Assembly: GCA_902540275.1 (NCBI GenBank) | Contig: CACBMB010000006.1 | Coordinates: forward strand, 40,199 to 104,198 | Direction of reading: 5' to 3' | Length of the DNA stretch: 64,000 nt | Origin: an uncultured Pelagibacteraceae bacterium | Lineage (GTDB): Bacteria > Pseudomonadota > Alphaproteobacteria > Pelagibacterales > Pelagibacteraceae | Shown: one piece after another, positions 9,336-18,539 of the stretch | Numbering within the stretch: the stretch's first letter is position 1 | Layout of the letters: each line of letters opens with the position of its first letter | Notes under the pieces: model-generated | What the model saw: only the letters and a program-made list of their open reading frames with translations | Databases searched by the model: none | What the model was told of the DNA's origin: nothing | Translations under genes and position numbers: made by a program

Positions 9336-10244
9336 TTACCTTTTTAATTTTTTTATACTATTTGGGGAGTCGAAATCTAATTTAATAAATTTTTTTTTAA
9401 ACAAAATAATTTTTTTTGTCATTTTTATTTTTGTAATAATTTTGACATGATTTGAAATGCATTCTAATATAAAAAAACTATAAAGATTTTCACCTGACAC
9501 AATAGTATATTTTGCTTTAGATTGAAGTAAATTAATTTTTTTGTTATTTAAATAACCATAATTTTTTACTGATGGTATATTCAATTTTTCACCAACCACA
9601 CAAATCGTAAAATTATACTTTTTTAGTCTTTTGATGAAATCATACGGAAAAAAGTCTGATTTATTTTTATGTTTTCTATAATAGATTATAAAATCAATAT
9701 CTTTTTTTATTTTTAGTTTTTTTTTAAATGAAAAATTTTTGATGACAAAATTAAAATTACTTTTTTTAATAGTTGATTTAAATAGATATTTTTTAAGTAG
9801 GTCAGTTGAAAATATTATTTTTGTATTTCTAAAATTTAGAAAAAATTCACTTATCTTATAAAATAAGGGGAAAATTAAACCACGAATTATTAAACTATTG
9901 AAATTTGATTTAGAAAAATTTGCCCCTCCTGTAATAGGTCCTAAAATTGTTTTAGGAGGAAGTAGAATGAAAATTAAAAAATTCCAAAAAGGAAGATAAT
10001 TAAGGTAACAAACTTTTTGTTTTTTTAAATACTTTTTCCAACAATAAATTATCCCTAAAAAAGTTGATAAATATTTCTGATTTAAAATTTTTTTTTGATT
10101 AAACGATATAAAATAATTTTTTTTATCATCTAAGTTTTCTATAAATAGTCTTGCCAATTTTCCTTCTCCAGAATTTTCTGAATAATCACATGTCCATACA
10201 AATAATTTTTTTTTAGTCAATTTTAATAAATATTGTTTTTTCAA
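9336..10244 (-). CDS. Probable glycosyltransferase, divergent GT-B
   Basis: 302-residue protein that I do not recognise with certainty. The C-terminal segment ENLYSFFILECISN resembles the donor-site glutamate region of GT-B enzymes, and the N-terminal part KLFVWTCDYSENSGEGKLA has the glycine-containing loop such enzymes place before their first helix. A hydrophobic stretch near residues 85-95 and a GPITGGANF loop lie between. Position between a carbamoyltransferase and a GT2-GT26 fusion, overlapping the latter by 32 bp, supports a role in glycan assembly. The start inside the upstream gene could instead be one of the later methionines. Confidence 0.5.
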   Translation of the reverse strand: MKKQYLLKLTKKKLFVWTCDYSENSGEGKLARLFIENLDDKKNYFISFNQKKILNQKYLSTFLGIIYCWKKYLKKQKVCYLNYLPFWNFLIFILLPPKTILGPITGGANFSKSNFNSLIIRGLIFPLFYKISEFFLNFRNTKIIFSTDLLKKYLFKSTIKKSNFNFVIKNFSFKKKLKIKKDIDFIIYYRKHKNKSDFFPYDFIKRLKKYNFTICVVGEKLNIPSVKNYGYLNNKKINLLQSKAKYTIVSGENLYSFFILECISNHVKIITKIKMTKKIILFKKKFIKLDFDSPNSIKKLKR

Positions 10245-11688
10245 AAATTTTATTAATATATTTTCCTTTTAAATAATAAAAAAAGGTCTCAATAATTCTT
10301 TTTGATCGTCTGAAGAAATCATTTCTAAGTCTCCATAAAAATTCATAATTTTTTAATATTTCAGGGACTTGTGTTTCCTCACCTGAGGCTATTGCTACAG
10401 ATGCTCCAATACAAATAATTTTATAGTTTGAATTTCTTTTAGATAGGTAATCAGCAAGCTTTTCTTGTTTGGGGGTTGGTAAAGTTATTAAGGTAAGGGT
10501 TTTTCTAGTTAAGGTAATTTTTGTTTTTACTATTTTTTCAATAGAACCAAATGGTAATTTTTGATTTATTACTTTTAATTTAAATTTTTTTTCTAAAAAT
10601 TTTTTTGAAAAATCCGACAAATTACCCAATACTAGAATATTATTTATGTTTTTTGGAATTTTAATATTTCTAATTAATTCTCTTCCAGGAATTTTTTTAA
10701 TATCAATATGGTTTTTTAACCAAATACCATCTGGCCAATGAAATAAAATTTTGTTAGTAAAAACCTCTTTATTAGCAAAATAACCTAAAAAGGCTAAATT
10801 CATACCAGACAAAATAAAGTTTTTTTTAAATGGTATATTTTTAATTTTGCTTAAGATTTTAAAACTATTTTCTTGATAATAATTTTTTTGATGTAAAAAA
10901 TGAAATAATCTAAAAGACCTGTTTATTTGCTCTTTGTTGTAAATGAACAATTGATTAATTTTAACTGGAATTCGCATTATTATAAAAAATATATTTGATT
11001 TAAGTTTGTTAATTTGGAAAGACTTCAAAATTTCAGTTGTTGAAATCCAGTAACTTTTGAGATTTTTTCCTGAAATACCACCAGATCTCATTCTTACAAT
11101 TGTAAGATCTATTATTTTAAATTTTAACTTTTGGATAAAAAAGTATCTTAAAAAAAGTTCAAAATCTGCCGCAATTTTAAAATTTTCATTATACAGTCCG
11201 TATTTTAAATAGATTTTTTTACTAATAAGAGATGCTGGATGAGGAGGCATTAAACCAAATTTCATTTTCCAATTTTTAAAATTTGATGCTGAATAAAATC
11301 TAGTTATATTGAAATAATCTGAGTTATCAAAATAAGCAACGTTTCCTAAAAAAATATTTATTTTTTTATTTTTTAAAATCATTTTGACTAAATCTTTAAT
11401 AATTTCATTTGATTGAAATATATCGTCTGAATTAAGAATACATATGAATTTTCCTGTAGATTTTTTAATTGCAAAATTAATAGATTTATAAATACCAAAA
11501 TTTTTTTTTACAAAAATCTTCTTTCTTTTATTTGGGTAATCTTTTAAAATTGAAAGAGTTTCATCTGTTGAACCGCCATCAACGATTATATGCTCAATAT
11601 TTTTATAAGTTTGAGAAATAACAGAATTTAAAGTATCTCTTATCGTCTGAGCACTATTTAGTGATACTGTAATAATTGAAATTTTCAT
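10213..11688 (-). CDS. Bifunctional GT2-GT26 (WecG/TagA/CpsF) glycosyltransferase fusion
   Basis: 491 residues carrying two transferase domains. Residues 1-215 are a GT2 enzyme: ISIITVSLNS (3-12), DGGSTDE (37-43) and the NSDD metal motif (86-89). Residues about 295-475 match the WecG/TagA/CpsF family (GT26): HWPDG (317-321) contains the aspartate proposed as catalytic base, TPKQE (405-409) is the substrate loop, and the WRLRNDFFRRSKR stretch (452-464) is the family's C-terminal signature. GT26 enzymes add ManNAc-type sugars to polyprenyl-PP-GlcNAc. The fusion implies that two successive sugars are added by one polypeptide. It is the first gene of its minus-strand block. Confidence 0.8.
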   Translation of the reverse strand: MKISIITVSLNSAQTIRDTLNSVISQTYKNIEHIIVDGGSTDETLSILKDYPNKRKKIFVKKNFGIYKSINFAIKKSTGKFICILNSDDIFQSNEIIKDLVKMILKNKKINIFLGNVAYFDNSDYFNITRFYSASNFKNWKMKFGLMPPHPASLISKKIYLKYGLYNENFKIAADFELFLRYFFIQKLKFKIIDLTIVRMRSGGISGKNLKSYWISTTEILKSFQINKLKSNIFFIIMRIPVKINQLFIYNKEQINRSFRLFHFLHQKNYYQENSFKILSKIKNIPFKKNFILSGMNLAFLGYFANKEVFTNKILFHWPDGIWLKNHIDIKKIPGRELIRNIKIPKNINNILVLGNLSDFSKKFLEKKFKLKVINQKLPFGSIEKIVKTKITLTRKTLTLITLPTPKQEKLADYLSKRNSNYKIICIGASVAIASGEETQVPEILKNYEFLWRLRNDFFRRSKRIIETFFYYLKGKYINKIFEKTIFIKID

Positions 11689-11714
11689 TTTATATAATTA
11701 TTGCATAATAAGAC

Positions 11715-11733
11715 TTTTAATATAATAGTGATA
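11715..11733 (+). promoter_or_regulatory. Candidate promoter -10 for gmd-fcl block
   Basis: The 56-bp gap between two divergent gene blocks contains a perfect TATAAT at 11721-11726, with initiation predicted near 11733, 12 nt before the gmd ATG. No convincing -35 lies 16-18 nt upstream; TTGCAT at 11701-11706 is only 14 nt away. In DNA this A+T rich a hexamer match alone is weak evidence. Confidence 0.3.
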
Positions 11734-11744
11734 TTATTTATTTT

Positions 11745-12827
11745 ATGAAATTTAAAAAAGCACTTATCACTGGAATAACTGGACAAGATGGCTCTTACTT
11801 GGCAGAATTTTTACTGAAAAAAAAATATATTGTTCATGGCATAAAAAGAAAATCCTCATCTTTTAATACATCAAGAATTGATCATATATATGCAAATAAA
11901 AGTTTTAAAAACAAATTTTTTTTACATTATGGAGATCTGCTTGACCCTAATTCTTTAACTGATTTGATTAGCAAGATAAAACCTGATGAAGTTTACAATC
12001 TTGCTGCACAAAGTCATGTTGGTGTAAGTTTTCAGTTACCAAATTACACCTCTCAGGTTAACTCGATTGGAACATTAAATTTACTTCACGCAATTTATGA
12101 TTGTAGACTAGCTTCGAAAACAAAATTTTATCAAGCTTCCACTTCAGAACTTTACGGAGAAATTCAAGAGTCGAGACAATCCGAAAAAACAAGCTTTTAT
12201 CCCAAAAGTCCATATGCTACCTCAAAGTTATTTGCATATTGGATCACTAAAAATTATAGAGAGTCTTATAAGATGTTTGCTTCTAATGGAATACTTTTTA
12301 ATCATGAGTCTCCAAGAAGAGGGGAAACTTTTGTTACAAGAAAAATTACCATGGGTATAAGCAAGATAATACATGGTCTAGAAAAATGTTTGTATTTAGG
12401 AAATATTTATTCTTTAAGAGATTGGGGTCATGCTAGAGATTATGTTGAAATGTGTTGGAAAGTTTTACAATATAATAAACCTGATGATTTTGTAATAGCA
12501 ACTGAAAAACAATATTCTGTAAAATTTTTTGTAGAGCAGTGTTTTAAATATCTTGGAATTAAAATTAAATGGTCTGGAACAGGTTTAAAAGAATATGGAA
12601 AAATAATTAATTGTAATTTTGAGAAATATTCTTCCTTAAAAAAAAATATGGTAGTAATTAAAATTAGTAATAAATATTTCCGTCCAAATGAAGTGAATAA
12701 TTTGATTGGTAATGCCTCTAAAGCCAAGAAATTATTAAAATGGAAACCCAAAACAAATATTCATCAATTGATAAAAGAGATGATGGATACTGATTTAGAA
12801 TACACTAGAAAATTAAAATTAAAATAG
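11745..12827 (+). CDS. gmd: GDP-mannose 4,6-dehydratase
   Basis: Converts GDP-mannose to GDP-4-keto-6-deoxymannose in the cytoplasm, the entry step to GDP-fucose and related deoxysugars. The NADP-binding motif GITGQDG (10-16) is the form specific to GMD. The catalytic serine/threonine region ASTSELYG (131-138) and YATSK (157-161) are intact, and the PRRGETFVTRKI stretch that follows the nucleotide-sugar pocket is present. At 360 residues it is full length. The GDP-fucose synthase gene follows after 5 nt, so the pair forms the classical two-step pathway. It starts a new plus-strand block, with its promoter presumably in the 56-bp divergent gap. Confidence 0.95.
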   Translation: MKFKKALITGITGQDGSYLAEFLLKKKYIVHGIKRKSSSFNTSRIDHIYANKSFKNKFFLHYGDLLDPNSLTDLISKIKPDEVYNLAAQSHVGVSFQLPNYTSQVNSIGTLNLLHAIYDCRLASKTKFYQASTSELYGEIQESRQSEKTSFYPKSPYATSKLFAYWITKNYRESYKMFASNGILFNHESPRRGETFVTRKITMGISKIIHGLEKCLYLGNIYSLRDWGHARDYVEMCWKVLQYNKPDDFVIATEKQYSVKFFVEQCFKYLGIKIKWSGTGLKEYGKIINCNFEKYSSLKKNMVVIKISNKYFRPNEVNNLIGNASKAKKLLKWKPKTNIHQLIKEMMDTDLEYTRKLKLK

Positions 12828-12832
12828 AAGCC

Positions 12833-13762
12833 TTGAGATTAAAAGTTTTAATTGCTGGTCAAGAAGGTATGGTTGGTAAAACCATTTATAATTTTTTAAA
12901 AAAAAAAAAATATAAAATTATTGAATGTAAAAGAAAAGACTTAGATTTTACTGATCAAGCCTCGGTTGAAAAATGGTTTAAAAAAAATAAGCCAAATATT
13001 GTAATCAATGCTGCAGGTAAAGTAGGAGGTATATTAGATAATAAAAATTTCCAATCCGACTATATTTATACCAATTCTATGATTGGACTAAATATTATTA
13101 ACGCTTCTTTTAGGTATGATGTAAAAAAACTAATCAATCTTGGTTCAGCATGTATATATCCAAAAAAAACAAAACAACCAATTAATGAAAATTCTCTACT
13201 TTCATCACAATTAGAGGAGACTAATGAAGGTTATGCTTTAGCAAAAATTTTATCTTTAAAATATTCACAACATTTAAGAAAAAAAAATAAGAGAGAATTT
13301 ATTTCTTTGATGCCTGCTAATTTATATGGAATTGGAGATAACTTTGATCTTAAATCAAGTCATGTTTTACCAGCTTTAGTAAAAAAATTTACAATTGCAA
13401 AAATTAAGAATCTTCCAAATGTTGAGGTTTGGGGTTCAGGAAAAGTTAAGAGAGAATTTTTGAATGTTGAAGATTTATCTTCAGCCATTTATTTTACAAT
13501 GAAAAAAAAAATAGATTACGATTTCATTAATGTGGGTGGAGGAGAGCACTATTCTATAAAGAAAATAGCTACAATGTTAAAAAAAATAATTGGATATAAA
13601 GGTAATATCGTTTTTAATCAAAAGTATCCTGATGGGGTAAAAAAGAGAAAACTTGACTCGACTAAAATTAAGAGATTGGGATGGAAACCTAGAATTGGAT
13701 TAAGAAAAGGATTAGAGAAATATTGTAATTATTATCTTAATGAAATTTATCCCACTGAGTAG
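12833..13762 (+). CDS. fcl: GDP-L-fucose synthase
   Basis: Epimerase-reductase of 309 residues that turns GDP-4-keto-6-deoxymannose into GDP-L-fucose using NADPH. GQEGMVG (9-15) is the family's Rossmann motif, GSACIYP (104-110) contains the catalytic serine and cysteine, and YALAK (134-138) supplies Tyr and Lys. The start is a TTG five nt after the gmd stop; no ATG or GTG fits, because the Rossmann strand begins only four residues later. It overlaps the convergent WecA-like gene by 26 bp at its 3' end. Together with gmd it makes GDP-fucose as a building block of the island's glycan. Confidence 0.92.
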   Translation: MRLKVLIAGQEGMVGKTIYNFLKKKKYKIIECKRKDLDFTDQASVEKWFKKNKPNIVINAAGKVGGILDNKNFQSDYIYTNSMIGLNIINASFRYDVKKLINLGSACIYPKKTKQPINENSLLSSQLEETNEGYALAKILSLKYSQHLRKKNKREFISLMPANLYGIGDNFDLKSSHVLPALVKKFTIAKIKNLPNVEVWGSGKVKREFLNVEDLSSAIYFTMKKKIDYDFINVGGGEHYSIKKIATMLKKIIGYKGNIVFNQKYPDGVKKRKLDSTKIKRLGWKPRIGLRKGLEKYCNYYLNEIYPTE

Positions 13763-14771
13763 TTTTCTTTTTTTTTATAAATAGGATTAATGTAAAATAA
13801 ACTAGTGTAGTAATCATAATTATAAATATGATATTAATTTTTAAATACTCTAAAAAAATGGGAAAAATAATTAAGAGCAAGATAATTGTTATTGTAAATT
13901 TGTAAGAATATTTTCTTAAAAGGAGATGATGTATGTGGTTTCTATCAGAGCTTAATGGATTTTTTTTCCTATAAATTCTGGACACAAATAATCTGATTAA
14001 ATCTAGTCCGGGAATTAACATAAATAGTGTTATTTGATCTGCATAAATCATATAATTAAGATTATATGATATTATAAAAAAATAACTTATGAAATAACCT
14101 AATAAAAGTGAACCACTATCACCTAAAAAACTTCTATTTTTGAAATTAAGATATGAGAAAAAAATTAATGTGATAATTAATATTTTTAATAACAGTGAGT
14201 TTACAAAAAAAATTACTAAAATTAAAAAAATTATCAAACTATATAAGCTTGCCTGTAAATTTATTCCATCAAACATATTGAAGGCATTCAAAAAAACCAA
14301 AAAACAAAAGACTGAAAAAAATATACTGAATTGATCTAAAAAAAAATTTCTCTCTAAAAAAGAAAATCTAATGTTATTTAGTATTAAATTATTATTCAAT
14401 ATTAGAAGAAAAGTTATTATAAAAATTGATAAAATAAATTTTGTATTAGGTTTAATATTAATTTTATCGTCTATAATACCGATAGAGAAAATAAAAAAAG
14501 AGGTAATCATAAAATAATTTAATGTATCGATGTCTTTAAAAAATATTTCTTGGTCTAATATTTCATTAAAAAAAAGAACCAAGATATAATAAATGGATAT
14601 ATTCAAAAAAATTATTAAACCACCAGCTAATGGTGTAGGTTTAGGGTGTAATTTTCTAATATTATCTGGTTTATCAATAATAAAATGAAAAATTTTCAAT
14701 TTATTAAAATTTGTTACAATAATTAGATTAACAAGAATAAAAAAAATTAATATTGAATAAGAAGAAATCAT
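13737..14771 (-). CDS. Undecaprenyl-phosphate sugar-1-phosphate transferase, WecA/MraY family
   Basis: Polytopic membrane enzyme (344 residues) that starts glycan assembly by moving a HexNAc-1-phosphate from its UDP carrier to undecaprenyl phosphate. Family motifs are all visible: the HPKPTPLAGG loop (42-51), the DD pair at 101-102, NMFDGIN (165-171) and GDSG (217-220), with a later HIHH histidine motif near residue 280. Roughly ten hydrophobic segments separate them. This would be the initiating transferase of the pathway, consistent with the GT26 domain encoded nearby, whose known acceptors are polyprenyl-PP-GlcNAc. The start codon overlaps the preceding gene by four bases. Confidence 0.85.
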   Translation of the reverse strand: MISSYSILIFFILVNLIIVTNFNKLKIFHFIIDKPDNIRKLHPKPTPLAGGLIIFLNISIYYILVLFFNEILDQEIFFKDIDTLNYFMITSFFIFSIGIIDDKINIKPNTKFILSIFIITFLLILNNNLILNNIRFSFLERNFFLDQFSIFFSVFCFLVFLNAFNMFDGINLQASLYSLIIFLILVIFFVNSLLLKILIITLIFFSYLNFKNRSFLGDSGSLLLGYFISYFFIISYNLNYMIYADQITLFMLIPGLDLIRLFVSRIYRKKNPLSSDRNHIHHLLLRKYSYKFTITIILLLIIFPIFLEYLKINIIFIIMITTLVYFTLILFIKKKKTTQWDKFH

Positions 14772-16108
14772 TTAAGTAATTTTTTTTTCTTAAAAACATT
14801 TATAACACTTAAAAAAGTTAAAAGAATAATTAAATCAATACTGAAAACGGCATAGGATGTCTCAAGTATTGATCTTAGTAATAGGATCATAACAATTAGA
14901 CTACTGTAAAAATTAAGATAATTATTATTTTTTATGTTTAAAAAATTTTTTATTAATCTTACGAGTATCATTAAAGAAAAAAAAACATAAAATATAAAAC
15001 CCAAAATTCCAGATGAAATTAATGCGTATATTAAGCCATTAGATGCTGATTGATTTATTAAGTATCTATCTGCTTGAGAACCATAGCCTAAAAGTAGTGA
15101 TTTAAATTTTATTTTATCAAAAATTTTTTGCCAGTCATCGAATCTTCCTGAACTAAAAGTATCAAATCTTCTAAGAGGTAAAGATTTGTCTATTTGTATA
15201 TATACATATTTTTTTTCAAATCTATCAACACTTTCAACTTCAGAAATAGCTTCATTTAATCTGAATTCGTATCTCTTTTCAGAATTATAAAACATTACTG
15301 ATGAAGAAAATATTAATGGTATAACAAAATAAATAGATAAAAACTTAAGTAAATTCTTTAAATTAAATTTATTTTCGTGAATAAAAATCAAGATTAAACT
15401 TATTATTGTTAAAAGAATAATTAATCGACTTTGATAAAGTAGAATAACCGATAAAAAGAAAATTTTAAAAACTTCGATGATAAAATTTTTTTTTACAATC
15501 ATTTTTTTTATAACAAATAATATTAATAATAAAACTAAGCATGAACGAGCAATGCCAGATGAACGAGGTGAGTCTTTATTAAAAAAAAACTCATTATTTT
15601 CAGTAAAATGACCATATAAATTACTTTTTCCCTCTAAATATTCACTAATCAAATTAAAAAAAGTTAAAACAAATACCATTGATAGAATTAAAAAAGATAT
15701 AAAAATGAAAACTTTTTTTTCCTGATTAGAAAAAAAGAAATCAATTAAAATTATTGTCAAAATTATAGTTAGACTGCTTATGATAAAAGATATATTTTCA
15801 AATGAATTTGAAGTGATGATTAAACCATTAATTTGAAATAAAAAGTAAAGAATTAAAAAAAAATAAGTTAAATTGTTGTAAAAGCCGAATTTGATTTTTG
15901 CAAGTAATATAATCCCAATAATAGAAAAAAAACACAAATAAATAAGTGAATGTCTTGAAAAATTAACAACCTCAATTAAACCAACCTTATTTTTTTGTAA
16001 TATCAAAAGATCATTAAAAGTAGTGGAAATTGAAAACCAACAAATTGTGAAAGAAAAAATTAGAAATAATTTTATTAAAATTTTTTTATTTATCTTATTT
16101 ATTGACAT
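14768..16108 (-). CDS. O-antigen polymerase/ligase-like membrane protein
   Basis: 446-residue integral membrane protein with about eleven to twelve hydrophobic segments and one large periplasmic loop near residues 275-335, the topology of Wzy polymerases and WaaL ligases. After the loop comes a GYGSQAD stretch and a SASNGLIYALISSGILG helix that resemble the C-terminal signature of this superfamily. It overlaps a second protein of the same type by ten bases. One plausibly polymerises repeat units and the other ligates the polymer. Which is which cannot be decided from sequence, although the loop here lacks the HPHN motif found in the neighbour. Confidence 0.65.
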   Translation of the reverse strand: MSINKINKKILIKLFLIFSFTICWFSISTTFNDLLILQKNKVGLIEVVNFSRHSLIYLCFFSIIGIILLAKIKFGFYNNLTYFFLILYFLFQINGLIITSNSFENISFIISSLTIILTIILIDFFFSNQEKKVFIFISFLILSMVFVLTFFNLISEYLEGKSNLYGHFTENNEFFFNKDSPRSSGIARSCLVLLLILFVIKKMIVKKNFIIEVFKIFFLSVILLYQSRLIILLTIISLILIFIHENKFNLKNLLKFLSIYFVIPLIFSSSVMFYNSEKRYEFRLNEAISEVESVDRFEKKYVYIQIDKSLPLRRFDTFSSGRFDDWQKIFDKIKFKSLLLGYGSQADRYLINQSASNGLIYALISSGILGFIFYVFFSLMILVRLIKNFLNIKNNNYLNFYSSLIVMILLLRSILETSYAVFSIDLIILLTFLSVINVFKKKKLLK

Positions 16109-17421
16109 TTTAAATCATTTTTTTTTATAATATATAACCAAAAACCCAGTGGAAAAAATATAATTAAGCTTATCCAGTTATTAAAAAAACTACCTGATGG
16201 AATAAGTGGTAATAAATTTATAATCAAACTTAAATTAATAAAATAATAAGATTTTAAGAAATAATTTTTATTATTATTAAAAAGTATTTTAATGTTGGTG
16301 AAAAACAAAAAAACGAATAAAAATGAAATCATCAAAAATCCAAAAATTCCTATTTCTGATAAAATTTGAACGTAGGTATTATGTGGATGAGTTGAACAAA
16401 CTAATTCATTATTTCTTTTGGTTTTAATTATTTTTTTTTTATTTTTAATATTTGAGCATTGATGAAAAAAAGTTTTTATACCAGATCCAAAAAAAATATT
16501 TTCTTTAAAAATTACCAAACCAGTATAACTTAGATTTTCATGTTCTTCTGAGTAATATCTAATGATTTGACTGTTATCCTTTTTTACTAATGAAATTAAT
16601 CCAGTTTGTTTCAAGGTAAAGTTTATATACTTATCCACCAATCTTTTATCAGGATTAAAATTAAAAAGAAAAATAAAAACAACTGAAATTAAAATTAAAA
16701 AATATATTTTTCTATTACTAATTAAGATATAAAAAAAATAAATAACAAATAATAAAAATAATGCAGTTCTCTCTGATGTTAAAAAGATTATAGATCCAAA
16801 GAAAATTAATATTATAATTTCAAAATATATAGAATTTTTTGATTTATAAAAAGCAATCAAACTTAATATGAGAGGTAAAAATCTTACAAGATAACTGCCA
16901 AGTTTTTTTTCTTCTCCAAAAAAACTTGTTAGATAAATTAACGAATCTCTTTGAAGTGTTCCTTCTTTGGGATATCCAAATAAATTAAAACCTAGTATTT
17001 GCTGAATAATGGAGTCACAAATGACTACTCCCAAAGAAATAAAAATTGAGAAAAAAAATATTTTAAAATAATAATCATATTTTGTGAGTAAATAAAATAT
17101 TGTTAATGATAATAAAAAATATCTAAAATAAAAAAAAGATGCTAAAAATGATACATCTTTGTAGTTACTTAAAAGTAGGCTTAATAATATTATTACATAA
17201 AATGTTAAAAAAAAAATTATTTCTTTTTTGATTGATTTGAAAAAATTTATATTTTTTTTTGTCAAAAAATAATACATTAAAATCAAACTACTGACAGAAG
17301 CCAATAGATCGGCAAAAAAAATACTTATAGCAAGTGATAATGGAATAAGTGTGATATTAAATATAAGTATTTTATCTAAAAAATCGGTTTTTTCTTTTAA
17401 ATTATAAAGTAATTGTCTCAT
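16099..17421 (-). CDS. O-antigen ligase/polymerase family protein (PF04932-like)
   Basis: 440-residue inner-membrane protein with about eleven hydrophobic segments. The large periplasmic loop near residues 280-350 ends in a HPHNTYVQILSEIGIFG motif, the hallmark of the O-antigen ligase domain, with the histidine regarded as functionally important in WaaL. It either attaches the finished polymer to its acceptor or acts as a Wzy polymerase. First gene of a three-gene minus block running into the second polymerase-like protein and the WecA-like transferase. The ATG at 17421 is followed by a 97-bp divergent gap. Confidence 0.75.
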   Translation of the reverse strand: MRQLLYNLKEKTDFLDKILIFNITLIPLSLAISIFFADLLASVSSLILMYYFLTKKNINFFKSIKKEIIFFLTFYVIILLSLLLSNYKDVSFLASFFYFRYFLLSLTIFYLLTKYDYYFKIFFFSIFISLGVVICDSIIQQILGFNLFGYPKEGTLQRDSLIYLTSFFGEEKKLGSYLVRFLPLILSLIAFYKSKNSIYFEIIILIFFGSIIFLTSERTALFLLFVIYFFYILISNRKIYFLILISVVFIFLFNFNPDKRLVDKYINFTLKQTGLISLVKKDNSQIIRYYSEEHENLSYTGLVIFKENIFFGSGIKTFFHQCSNIKNKKKIIKTKRNNELVCSTHPHNTYVQILSEIGIFGFLMISFLFVFLFFTNIKILFNNNKNYFLKSYYFINLSLIINLLPLIPSGSFFNNWISLIIFFPLGFWLYIIKKNDLKCQ

Positions 17422-17518
17422 TTAATACCTATTGAATTGCAGAGTATTTAACAATTTGAATTTGTTCATTTTAAGAATTTTTACTATTAATTTTTTATTT
17501 TTAAGATAATAACTCTTT

Positions 17519-18532
17519 ATGGTAAAGATATTAATATGTGGTGCGGGTGGCTTTATTGGAGGACATTTAGCTTCTAAATTTATTGGAGAAAATAATATCA
17601 AAGTAGTCTGTGCAGATATAAAACCTATTGAATATTGGTTTCAAAATTTTGAAAACTCTGAAAATCATAGCTTAGATCTTAAAGATTACAAAAATGCTTT
17701 AAAAATTACTGAGGGTGTTGATTATATCTTTAATTTTGCTTGCAATATGGGTGGTATGGGATTTATTGAAAATAATAAGGCTGAATGTATGCTTTCTGTT
17801 TTAGTAAATACAAATTTGTTAAGAGCAGCAATTAAAAATAATTGTAAAAAATTTTTTTTTTCTTCTAGTGCCTGTGTTTATAATTCATCTAAACAAGACA
17901 AAACATTTGTAAAAGGTTTAAGAGAAGAAGATGCATATCCTGCAGATCCCGAAGATGGATATGGTTGGGAAAAACTTTTTAGTGAAAGGATGTGTAGACA
18001 TTTTTCAGAGGATTTTGGATTAGAAACAAGGGTAGTTAGATATCACAATATCTATGGACCAATCGGCACTTTTGATGGCGGTAGGGAAAAAGCACCTGCT
18101 GCTTTATGTAGAAAGATTATCCTGGCAAAAAAAAATAAAAAAAAAATAATTGATGTTTGGGGAGATGGTGAACAGACCAGAAGTTTTCTATATATTGACG
18201 ACTGTATAAAAGGAACAATGGATGTTTTCGAGAGTAATAATCAAGAAGTATTCAATATTGGTAGTGAAGAACAGGTATCAATAAATGAGATGATTAAAAT
18301 TATTGAGGATATAGCTGAATATAAAGTTGAAAAGAATTATCAATTAGAAAAACCTAAAGGGGTTAGAGGAAGGTCAAGTGACAACTCTTATGTTAGTAAA
18401 AAAATTGGCTGGAAACCTAATTTTACTCTTAAAGAAGGTCTTGAAAAAACATATTCTTGGATTGAGCAACAAATACTCTCTGGATCGAATATTGAAAAAT
18501 TTTGTAAAGGCAACATTGAAAAAAATGACTAA
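17519..18532 (+). CDS. GDP-mannose 3,5-epimerase-like NAD-dependent epimerase
   Basis: Extended SDR of 337 residues. GAGGFIGG (8-15) binds NAD, and YGWEK (148-152) gives the catalytic Tyr and Lys. CNMGGMGFI (75-83) is close to the diagnostic motif of plant GDP-mannose 3,5-epimerase, which makes GDP-L-galactose and GDP-L-gulose. The segment VRYHNIYGPIGTFDGGREKAP near 178-199, given here in part, is likewise typical of that enzyme. It would draw on the same GDP-mannose pool as gmd. Relatives in bacterial heptose or rhamnose-like clusters share these motifs, so the exact product is uncertain. It begins a four-gene plus-strand block. Confidence 0.75.
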   Translation: MVKILICGAGGFIGGHLASKFIGENNIKVVCADIKPIEYWFQNFENSENHSLDLKDYKNALKITEGVDYIFNFACNMGGMGFIENNKAECMLSVLVNTNLLRAAIKNNCKKFFFSSSACVYNSSKQDKTFVKGLREEDAYPADPEDGYGWEKLFSERMCRHFSEDFGLETRVVRYHNIYGPIGTFDGGREKAPAALCRKIILAKKNKKKIIDVWGDGEQTRSFLYIDDCIKGTMDVFESNNQEVFNIGSEEQVSINEMIKIIEDIAEYKVEKNYQLEKPKGVRGRSSDNSYVSKKIGWKPNFTLKEGLEKTYSWIEQQILSGSNIEKFCKGNIEKND

Positions 18533-18539
18533 ATGAATT

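Noticed and set aside
17422..17518. Divergent promoters between the O-antigen ligase and the epimerase gene
   Set aside because: A GATAAT lies at 17505-17510, but no -35 at acceptable spacing supports it; any A+T-rich gap would give such a match.
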